Part shown: in pieces, positions 15,412 to 22,681 of the stretch
Numbering within the stretch: position 1 is the first letter of the stretch
How the letters are laid out: each line of letters begins with the position of its first letter
Assembly (NCBI GenBank): GCA_035623275.1
Contig: DASPTT010000019.1
Coordinates: forward strand, 1 to 31,214
Length of the DNA: 31,214 bases
Source of the DNA: DASPTT01 sp035623275
Lineage (GTDB): Bacteria; Actinomycetota; Acidimicrobiia; Acidimicrobiales; UBA8190
Reading direction: 5' to 3'
Translations under genes and position numbers: made by a program
Notes under the pieces: generated by a model
What the model was told of the DNA's origin: nothing
The model's database searches: none
The model's input: only the letters and a program-made list of their open reading frames with translations

Positions 15412-17054
15412 CCGCGCCGCGCGCCGTCGGGCGCTTCGCCGACTCGGGGGTGGTCGTCGAGACGGGCTCGACGGACGAAGCCTGGGCGCTGGCGACGGCC
15501 CTGGCCCACGCGGGCGTCACCCCTGGCGGGGCCGGCGTGGAGGAGGTGGTCGTCGGCTTCCGCTCGGTCACCGTCATCCTCGAGCCTGGCGCGCCCGACA
15601 CCGTGGGCGTGGCGGCCCTGTCCGACGCGCTCGCGTCGCTGGCGCCGGCGCCGAGGACCGACCGGGAGCGGCGCACCGTCCAGATCCCCGTGGCCTTCGA
15701 CGGCCCGGACCTCCCCGAGGTTGCCGCGAGTGCCGGACTCACCCCCGCGGCCGTGGTGCGACTGCTCGAGGCGGCGTCCCTCGAAGTGGCGTTCGTGGGC
15801 TTCTCGCCGGGCTTCGGCTATCTCGTCGGGCTCCCACCGGTGCTGGCCGCCATCCCCCGGCGGGCCACTCCCCGGGCCGTCGTGCCGGCCGGGTCCTTCG
15901 CCCTCGCCGGCGGCTTCGCCGGCGTGTACCCCGCGGCCACGCCCGGCGGCTGGCACCTGGTGGGGCGCGCCGGGCGCCGGCTCTTCGACCCTGCCACGGC
16001 GCCCTTCGCGGTCCTGCAGCCGGGCGACCGTGTCCGGATCGTCCCGGTCGACGCCGCCGACGTCCCCGCGCCCGACGAGCCCGCCGGCGCACGCCCGCTG
16101 CTCGAGATCGGGAACGACCCCGCGCACGGGGCGCGCGGGGTCGTCGTGGAGGAGCCAGGGCTGTTCACGCTGGTCGAGGACGCCGGGAGGAGGGGCGTGG
16201 CGTCGATCGGGGTGCCGCGCGCAGGGGCCGCGGACCCCGACGCCCTCTCCCTGGCCAACGCGCTGGTGGGCAACGAACCCGGGGCCGCGGCCTTCGAATG
16301 CACCGGACGGGGACCGGCCCTGCGCTTCACCGCTCCCGTGCACGCGGCGCTGGTGGGCGACGCCGCGCTGGCGCTCGACGGGCGGCGCGTCCCCACCCAT
16401 GCGGTCGTGCCCGTCGCCCCCGGCCAGACCCTCGTGGTGGGAGCCGTGCGCGACCCCCTGCGCGCCTATCTGGCGGTCGACGGCGGGGTGGAGTCGCCTG
16501 TCGTCCTCGCCAGCCGCTCGTCGGACGTGCTGTGCGGGCTCGGTCCGGGCCCGCTGCGCCGCGGCGACGTCCTCGCCCTCGGCGCGCCGAGCCGGCCCCG
16601 GGCCCGGCTCGTCCCCCTGCCCGGGCGCACGGCGGGCACCCGGGTCGTGCACGTCGTCGCCGGGCCCGACCCCTGGCCCGAGGGCATGGCCGCGCTGTGC
16701 GGGTCCGACTGGGTGGTCGGCGATGCCACCAACCGGGTGGGTGTTCGCCTGCGCGGCCCCCGGCCCGCAGGCGCCCCACCGGCGATCGCGTCGCGTGGGG
16801 TCGTCACCGGGGCGGTCCAGGTGCCACCGGATGGCGCGCCCATCGTCCTCGGGTGCGACCACGCCACGGTCGGCGGCTACCCCGTGCCGGCGACGGTGGT
16901 GCGTGCGGACCTCGCCGAGCTCGGTCGCTGCGCGCCGGGCGAGCGCGTGGTCTTCGAGGAGGTCGACCTTGCCGGTGCGGCCGAGCTCTACCGAACGCAC
17001 CGCCGGCGCCTGGAGGCGGCGGTCACCGGGTGGTTCCCGACGCGCAGCGCCTGA
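15408..17054 (+). CDS. Fused 5-oxoprolinase subunits B and C (PxpB-PxpC)
   Basis: The protein has 548 residues. Residues 1-218 are PxpB/KipI-like: VVGFRSVTVIL, IPVAFDGPDLPEVA (93-106), FVGFSPGFGYL (129-139), GSFALAGGFAGVYP (162-175) and GGWHLVGR. After a short proline-rich linker (about 219-230), residues 231-548 are PxpC/KipA-like: LFTLVEDAGRRGVASIGVPRAG (252-273), DALSLANALVGN, GPALRFTA, AYLAVDGGVE, and the C-terminal CDHATVGGYPVPATVV. In most bacteria these are two separate, often overlapping, genes; here they form one chain. The start ATG 15408 overlaps the pxpA stop. The gene ends three bases before the convergent LCP gene, leaving no room for a terminator. Activity as 5-oxoprolinase with PxpA is the likely role. 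Confidence 0.93.
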   Translation: MTAPRAVGRFADSGVVVETGSTDEAWALATALAHAGVTPGGAGVEEVVVGFRSVTVILEPGAPDTVGVAALSDALASLAPAPRTDRERRTVQIPVAFDGPDLPEVAASAGLTPAAVVRLLEAASLEVAFVGFSPGFGYLVGLPPVLAAIPRRATPRAVVPAGSFALAGGFAGVYPAATPGGWHLVGRAGRRLFDPATAPFAVLQPGDRVRIVPVDAADVPAPDEPAGARPLLEIGNDPAHGARGVVVEEPGLFTLVEDAGRRGVASIGVPRAGAADPDALSLANALVGNEPGAAAFECTGRGPALRFTAPVHAALVGDAALALDGRRVPTHAVVPVAPGQTLVVGAVRDPLRAYLAVDGGVESPVVLASRSSDVLCGLGPGPLRRGDVLALGAPSRPRARLVPLPGRTAGTRVVHVVAGPDPWPEGMAALCGSDWVVGDATNRVGVRLRGPRPAGAPPAIASRGVVTGAVQVPPDGAPIVLGCDHATVGGYPVPATVVRADLAELGRCAPGERVVFEEVDLAGAAELYRTHRRRLEAAVTGWFPTRSA

Positions 17055-17057
17055 GGC

Positions 17058-18857
17058 CTACGGGCCCTCGCCGCCAGACGGCGTGCACGAGCGGGGGTCC
17101 CAGGGCTGGAGCACCTCGGTGGCGGGCGTCGGCGCGCTGAACGACCCCGAATCCGACACCCCGGCGGCTCCGGACGCTGCGGTGGTGGCGGCCGTGCTCG
17201 CCGTGACGCCGCCCGGCGCGGCAGTCGACGCGGTGCCGCCGCTCCCGGTCGCCGGCGGCGGGTTCACCGAGAAGTCGCTGCCTGTGACGACGGTGACCTG
17301 CGCGCCGTCGGTCGTCGGCCCCTGGGCCATGATGACCGCGCCCGACAGGGAGTGGGCCACCGCCTCGGCGGCGGCCTCGGTGCTCGGCCCGCTGTAGTAC
17401 ACGACCGTCTCGGACTGGGTCGCCGGCGACGCCACGTCGCCGAGCCCGACCATCGAGAAGCCGAGCGCGCCGAGTGCGCTGGAGGTGTCCGCCGCCTGGT
17501 TGGCCACGCCGCTGCCGTTGAGCACCGACACCGTGACGCTGCCGGGACCGGGCAGGGGCTTGCCGGTCATGGTGTCGATCGAGGAGCTGACACCGAGCGC
17601 CTGGTCGATCACCTGCTGGTCCTGGGGCTCGCTCGGGAACTCGATGTTCCCGTAGTCGTATCCCTGGTAGTAGTAGGTGAGCGACGACGACTCCATCACC
17701 GGGATGGTGAGCTGCGGCGCGCTGCCCACGTTCACCGAATGGAAGGTGAGCACGAGGTTGACCATGTCGGTGGCGCCGAACCCGCCGTCCACGGTCAGCT
17801 GCGAGGCGACGCTGGCGATGATCTGGCGGTCGGTGAGCGGGTTCCCGAGACCCTGGTGGGACACCGCTGTGGCCAGGACCCGGAGGAACTCGTGGTCCCG
17901 GCGGATGCGGGCCAGGTCGCTCTGGGCCTCCTGGGGCCAGTAGTGGTAGTTCGTGGCCGTGACCCCGGGCCCCTTGTACTGGAGGTGCCGAGCCCGCACC
18001 ACCTGCAGGGCGCGGGTGCCGTCGAGATGGATGCACCCCGGCGCCAGCACCACCAGTCCCGAGTAGTCGTCGAACACGGGCTCGGGGAAGTACATGTCGA
18101 TGCCCCCGAGCGCGTCGACCACGCCCGCGAAGGTGTCGAAGTTGAGTTCCACGTAGTGCTGGATCGGGATGCCGAAGTCCTCCTGGATTGCCGCGACGAG
18201 CTGGCTCGGGCTCTGGGCCAGCGCGGCGTCGATCTTGTTCGCGCCCGAGGTGCGGGCGTTGGGCACGAACAGGTCACGGGGGATCGAGATGATCGACACC
18301 GAGTGCGTGCTCGGGTTCAGGTGCAGCACCATCACGACGTCGCTGTTGACGCCGGTCACCCCGTTCGAGCACAGGCCGTAGGCAAGGTTCTGGACCTTGA
18401 GGTCGCAGCGCGACGTCGAGCCCACGAGGAGGATGTTCTCGGTGTTGGCCAGCGCGCCCGATGTCGCCCCGGACGACAGCCCGAGCACCTTGATGCGATG
18501 GATCAGGCTGTTGAGGTACCCGAGGTATCCCGCCACCGCCCCCACCAGCACGACGAGCACCAGGCCCGACACGAGCAACACCTTGGTCCAGCGCCGCATC
18601 TTGCGCCGGCCCCGGCGCGTCCGCCGGCCGAGCGGGTCGCGTGGGTCGGGATAGGGCTGGGACCCCGTCACGTCCAGGGGGCCGTCGGGCCCGTCGGGGC
18701 CGCTCGGGCCGGCGCCGGACCGGCCGCGCCGGGGGGCGGCCGCCGAACGCTGCATCTGCTCGCCGAGCGAGCGCAGACCCTCCTCGTTGGGGACGGGCCG
18801 GCGGGCACGTTGGCGCGTGCCGGCGCGCGCATCCGCCGGGGGGCGGCCGTTGGACAT
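17058..18857 (-). CDS. LytR-CpsA-Psr (LCP) family cell-wall ligase with LytR_C domain
   Basis: The protein has 599 residues: a charged cytoplasmic N-terminus (1-90), one membrane helix (about 92-114, TKVLLVSGLVLVVLVGAVAGYLGYL), an extracellular LCP domain (about 135-330), a LytR_C domain (about 445-520, starting SVTVSVLNGSGVANQAADTS) and a Ser/Thr/Ala-rich tail. LCP features are ENILLVGSTSRCD, NSDVVMVLHLNP with catalytic-type Asp173, ISIPRDLFV with Arg194, and DLARIRRDHEFLR. Two cysteines (151, 163) near the start of the domain may form a disulfide. LCP enzymes attach wall polymers such as arabinogalactan or teichoic acids to peptidoglycan. ATG 18857 is chosen because upstream residues in the same frame look non-coding. 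It diverges from the FtsH-like gene and converges on pxpBC. Confidence 0.9.
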   Translation of the reverse strand: MSNGRPPADARAGTRQRARRPVPNEEGLRSLGEQMQRSAAAPRRGRSGAGPSGPDGPDGPLDVTGSQPYPDPRDPLGRRTRRGRRKMRRWTKVLLVSGLVLVVLVGAVAGYLGYLNSLIHRIKVLGLSSGATSGALANTENILLVGSTSRCDLKVQNLAYGLCSNGVTGVNSDVVMVLHLNPSTHSVSIISIPRDLFVPNARTSGANKIDAALAQSPSQLVAAIQEDFGIPIQHYVELNFDTFAGVVDALGGIDMYFPEPVFDDYSGLVVLAPGCIHLDGTRALQVVRARHLQYKGPGVTATNYHYWPQEAQSDLARIRRDHEFLRVLATAVSHQGLGNPLTDRQIIASVASQLTVDGGFGATDMVNLVLTFHSVNVGSAPQLTIPVMESSSLTYYYQGYDYGNIEFPSEPQDQQVIDQALGVSSSIDTMTGKPLPGPGSVTVSVLNGSGVANQAADTSSALGALGFSMVGLGDVASPATQSETVVYYSGPSTEAAAEAVAHSLSGAVIMAQGPTTDGAQVTVVTGSDFSVNPPPATGSGGTASTAAPGGVTASTAATTAASGAAGVSDSGSFSAPTPATEVLQPWDPRSCTPSGGEGP

Positions 18858-19077
18858 GGCACCCAAGGCTAACAATGCGGCGCCGGCCGCCGGGGTCGCC
18901 TCGCCACCCGATGTGACCGTCGGCGGGGGCGGCCCTCGCCGGCCCACGTTTCCCGTGAAATGCCCTCATCAGCCGTCCTTTCGGGAGAGTTGGCCGTGAT
19001 TTGGCCGGGCGTTGCCCGTTGTGTGAGTAGAGCCACGCACAGTGGTGCTCGGGGCAGAAGAAGCAGGGGGCAGGACG
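18858..19077. other. Divergent control region between LCP and FtsH-like genes
   Basis: This 220-base region must hold promoters for both flanking genes. The half nearest the FtsH-like gene is less G+C-rich (around 18945-19040) and contains TTGGCC at 18990-18995 and 19001-19006. I could not find a convincing -35/-10 pair for either direction. No RNA gene or conserved element is recognised. Confidence 0.4.
19065..19070 (+). promoter_or_regulatory. Ribosome binding site deciding the FtsH-like start
   Basis: AGGGGG lies seven bases before ATG 19078. The frame is open to GTG 19042 upstream, which has no comparable site, so ATG 19078 is preferred. Confidence 0.7.
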
Positions 19078-20907
19078 ATGGGACCACGGGCAGGGGCGCA
19101 CACGGTCGAGGGCCGGGACGCGGGGAACGCGGGTCTCGAGGTGCTCGGGCAGTCCGGGGTGATCCGGGTGGACGCAGCCGACGTGGGCGCGGCGCGCGAG
19201 CGGGGCCGCCAGTCGCGGATGCGGCGCGCCGTCCTGGTGCTCCTGCCCGTCGCCGCGTACCTCGCCGTCCGGGACCTGCTCTGGCACCGCGGGCCGTTCG
19301 TGGTGCCGCACTTCCCGCACGCCCTCGTCCCCTACCTCCCGGCGATGATCCTCATCGCCATATTCGCCGTGGCCCTGATCGGCCCGCTGCTCGGCGCGGG
19401 CCGCTCCCCCCACGTCCTGTACCGCCCGGGCGAGATCGACGTGACGCTGGCCGACGTGCGCGGCGCGGGTCCGGTGGTCGACGAGGTGGTCAAGAGCCTG
19501 AACCTGTTCCTCGGGCACAAGATCTTCGCCGAGACCATGGGCGGCACCGCCCGCAGGGCCATCCTCTTCGAGGGGCCGCCGGGCACGGGCAAGACCTACA
19601 TGGCCAAGGCCATGGCGGCCGAAGCGGGCGTGCCCTTCCTCTTCGTGTCGTCGTCGGCGTTCCAGTCGATGTTCTACGGCCAGACCAATCGCAAGATCCG
19701 CTCCTACTTCAAGGCGCTGCGCACCTACGCGCGTCGGGAGGGCGGGGCCATCGGCTTCATCGAGGAGATCGACGCCATCGGCGGGGCCCGCGGCGGCATG
19801 GGCGGCGTCGGCCGCCACCACGACGGCGTGGCCGGCGTCGTGAACGAGCTGCTGATCCAGCTCCAGAGCTTCGACCAGCCGCCGGCCATGCAGCGCCTGC
19901 GGGGGAAATTCGTCGACCTGGTGAACGCCTGGCTGCCCGCGGCGCACCAGCGCAAGAAGCGCCCGCCCCAGCCGGCCAACATCCTCGTGATCGGCGCCAC
20001 CAACCGGGCCTTCGACCTCGACCCCGCGCTGTTGCGCCCCGGTCGTTTCGACCGCTCGATCTACTTCGACCTGCCGTCGCGTGCGGGCCGGCGCGACATC
20101 ATCGACTACTACCTGGAGAAGAAGGCGCACGACGACGAGCTCGACGACCCTCAGCGCCGCGACACCCTCGCCGCCCTGACCTTCGGGTACTCGCCGGTGA
20201 TGATCGAGCACCTCCTGGACGAGGCGCTGGTGTGGGCGCTGCGCCGCGGTGCGGACCGGCTCAGCTGGACGGACCTGCAGAAGGCGAAGATGACCGAGGA
20301 GATCGGCCTGGGCCAGCCCGTCGAGTACACCGAGGCCGAGCGCCGCACCATCGCCACCCACGAGTCCGGGCACGCCGCCGTCGCCTACCTGGTGGGCACC
20401 GGGCGCAAGCTCGAAGTGCTCTCGATCATCAAGCGCAAGGACGCCTTGGGCCTGCTCGCCCACTCCGAGTCCGAGGAGCGCTTCACCCGCACGCGCTCGG
20501 AGATCGAGGCCATGATCCAGATCGCGTTCGGCGGCATGGCGGCCGAGGAGATCTTCTTCGGCGAGACCTCGAGCGGCGTGGCCGCGGACCTCCAGGCGGC
20601 GACGACCAACGCCTGCCTGATGGTGGGGAGCCTGGGCATGGGCTCGACGCTCATCTCCTCGGAGGCGATCGCCTCTCCCATCGAGGGCAACATCGTCTCG
20701 CGGGTGGTGGGCACCGACGCCGGCCGCCAGGAGGTCGAGGCGCTCCTGCGCCGGGCCAAGGACGACGTACGGGTGATGCTCGAGGACCACCGGGCGATCG
20801 TCGAGGCGCTGCGCGACGCGCTGCTCGAGCGCGACGAGCTCATCGGCGACGAGATCGTCGACGTCATCACCGCCGCCCAGAAGGACGCCGCCGACCTGCT
20901 TCGCTAG
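19078..20907 (+). CDS. Divergent FtsH-like AAA+ zinc metalloprotease
   Basis: The 609-residue protein has a cytosolic lead of about 50 residues, two membrane helices (about 50-68 and 83-106), an AAA+ ATPase domain and an M41-type protease domain. Seen directly: Walker A GPPGTGKT (166-173), a pore-loop motif SMFYG (197-201), Walker B FIEEID (227-232) where FtsH has FIDEID, an insertion of roughly 30 residues at about 268-300 before ILVIGATN, the second region of homology ending DPALLRPGRFDR, the zinc motif HESGH (428-432) and the third-ligand Asp504 in VAADLQAAT. All protease ligands are intact, so it should be active in degrading membrane or wall-associated proteins. The short segment between helices (about 14 residues) is much smaller than the periplasmic domain of classical FtsH. 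It is divergent from the LCP gene. A second, housekeeping FtsH is likely elsewhere in the genome. Confidence 0.88.
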   Translation: MGPRAGAHTVEGRDAGNAGLEVLGQSGVIRVDAADVGAARERGRQSRMRRAVLVLLPVAAYLAVRDLLWHRGPFVVPHFPHALVPYLPAMILIAIFAVALIGPLLGAGRSPHVLYRPGEIDVTLADVRGAGPVVDEVVKSLNLFLGHKIFAETMGGTARRAILFEGPPGTGKTYMAKAMAAEAGVPFLFVSSSAFQSMFYGQTNRKIRSYFKALRTYARREGGAIGFIEEIDAIGGARGGMGGVGRHHDGVAGVVNELLIQLQSFDQPPAMQRLRGKFVDLVNAWLPAAHQRKKRPPQPANILVIGATNRAFDLDPALLRPGRFDRSIYFDLPSRAGRRDIIDYYLEKKAHDDELDDPQRRDTLAALTFGYSPVMIEHLLDEALVWALRRGADRLSWTDLQKAKMTEEIGLGQPVEYTEAERRTIATHESGHAAVAYLVGTGRKLEVLSIIKRKDALGLLAHSESEERFTRTRSEIEAMIQIAFGGMAAEEIFFGETSSGVAADLQAATTNACLMVGSLGMGSTLISSEAIASPIEGNIVSRVVGTDAGRQEVEALLRRAKDDVRVMLEDHRAIVEALRDALLERDELIGDEIVDVITAAQKDAADLLR

Positions 20908-20925
20908 GTGCGCAGCCCGGCGACC

Positions 20926-20937
20926 GCCCCTCGGGGC
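20926..20937. terminator. Weak hairpin between convergent genes
   Basis: GCCCC-TC-GGGGC lies in the 46-base gap between the FtsH-like gene and the alpha/beta hydrolase gene. It could act as a bidirectional terminator stem. The loop is very tight, there is no T-tract, and such short G/C palindromes are common at this base composition. Confidence 0.25.
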
Positions 20938-20953
20938 CGGGCGCGGCGCACGA

Positions 20954-21901
20954 TCACGACGAGACGTGGCTGGCGATCACCTCGGACAGCTGGTCGGGCG
21001 CCTCCATCGGCACCATGTGCCCGACGCCCGGCAGGAGCTCGAGGCGCGCGCCGGGGAGGTGCCGCACGAGCGAGCGGGCGTGATAGGGCGGGAGGAGCAG
21101 GTCGAGACCGCCGGCGACCACCGTGGTGGGGACCGCCACGGCCCCGAGCCGCTGGCGCAGGTCCATGTGCGAGATGGCGACCGCCCCTTCGACGCGTGCC
21201 GCCGGCATGGTCGCCCCCACCCGCGCCCGCACGTACTCCAGGTGCGGCGCGGGGGGTGACGCTCGCCCGAAGGCGCCCCGCACCGCCGCGTGGCCGATCG
21301 TGGCCTCGGGCATCCGCAGCGCGTGCTCCCCGAGGATGCGCTCGACCGTGGTCGACGTCGTCGGCATCGGCGACGGGCGGGCGGAGGTGGCCACCAGCAC
21401 CAGGCCCCGCAGACGCTGCGCCACGACCTCGGGGTGGTCGACGGCAAAGGCCTGCGCGGCCATGCCGCCGATGGAGTGCCCGGCGAGCACGGCATCCTCG
21501 AGGCCGAAGTGCTCCAGCACGACGCGGACGTCGGTGCCGAGCCGGCCGATGGTGAGCGGCTCCGCGCCGAGCGTCGAGGTCCCGTGCCCGCGGTGGTCGT
21601 AGAGCAGGACCCGATGCCCACCGGCGACCAGCCGGCGGGCGACGCCCCCCCAGACGTCGCGGGTGCAGAGGAAGCAGTGGGCGAGCAGCACCGGTGGGCC
21701 GCCCGCAGGACCCGCCACGGTGGCCGACAGGACGGCGCCGTCGTCGGTCACCACCTTGTGCTCGTCCCCGGCGGGCAGCGCCATCCCCTCCGGGCCGCAG
21801 GGGTCGGGCGCCCGGGCCCAGGCGCGGCGACAGCGTTGGTGGGCCACGGCGGCCCCCACCGATCCGAGTGCGACTGCGCCGACGAGCCTGCGCGTCCTCA
21901 T
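20954..21901 (-). CDS. Alpha/beta hydrolase
   Basis: The 315-residue protein has a hydrophobic N-terminal segment (about 6-20, LVGAVALGSVGAAVA) preceded by arginines, which is either a membrane anchor or a signal peptide. The alpha/beta hydrolase core follows. The likely triad is Ser143 in AGHSIGGMA, Asp267 in AGGLDLLLPP and His295 in LPGVGHMVPME. The oxyanion region is LLAHCFLCTRDVW, where many relatives have HG at the H-C position. The strand motif YDHRGHGTST (101-110) is typical of lipase/esterase and perhydrolase-like enzymes. The substrate is unknown. It is divergent from a TetR gene whose operator-like site lies in the shared region, so TetR may control it. Confidence 0.9.
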   Translation of the reverse strand: MRTRRLVGAVALGSVGAAVAHQRCRRAWARAPDPCGPEGMALPAGDEHKVVTDDGAVLSATVAGPAGGPPVLLAHCFLCTRDVWGGVARRLVAGGHRVLLYDHRGHGTSTLGAEPLTIGRLGTDVRVVLEHFGLEDAVLAGHSIGGMAAQAFAVDHPEVVAQRLRGLVLVATSARPSPMPTTSTTVERILGEHALRMPEATIGHAAVRGAFGRASPPAPHLEYVRARVGATMPAARVEGAVAISHMDLRQRLGAVAVPTTVVAGGLDLLLPPYHARSLVRHLPGARLELLPGVGHMVPMEAPDQLSEVIASHVSS

Positions 21902-21980
21902 CGGCTGGCCGTTGTAGCACGGTGCCGGGGGTTGCCGCCCAGGGAGCTGGACATAGTTGCCTCTATTGTCGTTACATTTA

Positions 21981-22009
21981 TTGACAGAATGTCACATCGA
22001 GGGTAGCGT
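21981..22009 (+). promoter_or_regulatory. Promoter of the TetR gene, apparently leaderless
   Basis: A consensus TTGACA (21981-21986) is followed after 17 bases by TAGCGT (22004-22009). The expected transcription start is at or next to ATG 22016, giving a leaderless message, a common form in actinobacteria. No good ribosome binding site precedes this ATG, which agrees. Confidence 0.65.
21982..21994. promoter_or_regulatory. Operator-like inverted repeat overlapping the -35 box
   Basis: TGACA-GAA-TGTCA is a perfect 5-bp inverted repeat with a 3-base spacer. It overlaps the TTGACA element in the region between the divergent hydrolase and TetR genes. A further TGTC at 21967-21970 may extend the site. 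TetR proteins commonly bind such sites and repress both divergent genes. Confidence 0.55.
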
Positions 22010-22015
22010 CTCGGC

Positions 22016-22582
22016 ATGGCCCTGGTGGAGGCGACCGACACCCGCAGCGTGATCCTGGACGCCGCCGTGGCCGAGATCACCCGGGTCGGCCTGCGCAAGC
22101 TCAGCCTCGTCGAGGTAGCCAAGGCGGCCGGCGTGTCCCGCCAGACCGTGTACCGCTACTTCCGTGACCGCGACGAGTTGGTCGCCGACGTGGTCCGGCG
22201 CGACGAGGAGGACGTGCTGGAGGCCACCCGCCGGGCCACCGCCGGCCTCCCCGACCTGCGCGAGGCACTGTGCGTGGCCATCGCCCTGGTGATGCGCCGG
22301 GCACGGGAGCACCCGATGCTCGACCGGCTCCTGGCCAGCGAGCCCGAGGTGGTCGTGCCCTTCCTCGCCTCGCCGGCGAGCCCCGTGCTGCGGGTGGCGC
22401 GGCCGGTGGTGGAGGAGCTGGTGGCCGAGCGCCTGCCGGGCTTGGCCGTGCGCCGGCTGCGCATCGTCGCCGACGCCGTGGCCCGTCTGCTCGTGAGCTA
22501 CACCGTCTCGCCCCCCGATCATCCCGTCGAGGACGTCGCCGCCGTGCTGGCCGACGTGTGCGTCGACGGCCTGGCCGCCTGA
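22016..22582 (+). CDS. TetR/AcrR family transcriptional regulator
   Basis: This 188-residue protein has an N-terminal TetR helix-turn-helix: AAVAEITRVGLRKLSLVEVAKAAGVSRQTVYRYFRDRDEL (16-55), with the recognition helix around SRQTVYRYF (41-49). The C-terminal ligand-binding part is helical and not assigned to a subfamily. A consensus promoter with an operator-like palindrome lies directly upstream, suggesting self-repression. The adjacent divergent alpha/beta hydrolase and the downstream diiron protein and PIG-L genes are the obvious candidate targets. A hydrophobic or lipid-like inducer would fit these enzymes, but this is inference. Confidence 0.93.
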   Translation: MALVEATDTRSVILDAAVAEITRVGLRKLSLVEVAKAAGVSRQTVYRYFRDRDELVADVVRRDEEDVLEATRRATAGLPDLREALCVAIALVMRRAREHPMLDRLLASEPEVVVPFLASPASPVLRVARPVVEELVAERLPGLAVRRLRIVADAVARLLVSYTVSPPDHPVEDVAAVLADVCVDGLAA

Positions 22583-22599
22583 CCGACCCGTACCAGCCG

Positions 22600-22670
22600 C
22601 GACCCATCAGCCCGACCCATCACCCGACCCATCACCCGACCCATCACCCGACCCATCAGCCCGACCCACA
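22600..22670. repeat. 12-bp tandem repeat with G-quadruplex potential
   Basis: Four perfect copies of CCCGACCCATCA lie at 22611-22658, flanked by degraded copies at 22600-22610 and 22659-22670. The minus strand reads GGG-TC-GGG-TGAT repeatedly, a textbook G3N2G3N4 quadruplex pattern, and the plus strand has matching C-runs for an i-motif. The array fills the gap between the TetR stop (22582) and the ribosome binding site of the diiron gene. Confidence 0.9.
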
Positions 22671-22676
22671 AGGAGC
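22670..22676 (+). promoter_or_regulatory. Ribosome binding site of the diiron gene
   Basis: AAGGAGC is the strongest Shine-Dalgarno sequence in the window. AGGAG ends six bases before ATG 22682. It directly abuts the 12-bp repeat array, so changes in the array could alter its accessibility. Confidence 0.75.
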
Positions 22677-22681
22677 GACCG

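Noticed and set aside
18274..20790. An 838-codon open frame antisense to the FtsH-like gene, running into the LCP gene
   Set aside because: It reads across two real genes and their control region, has no recognisable domain, and its composition is that of an antisense shadow.
22600..22670. The 12-bp array as a CRISPR or origin iteron set
   Set aside because: There are no unique spacers between units, no cas genes and no replication gene nearby; units are directly abutting.
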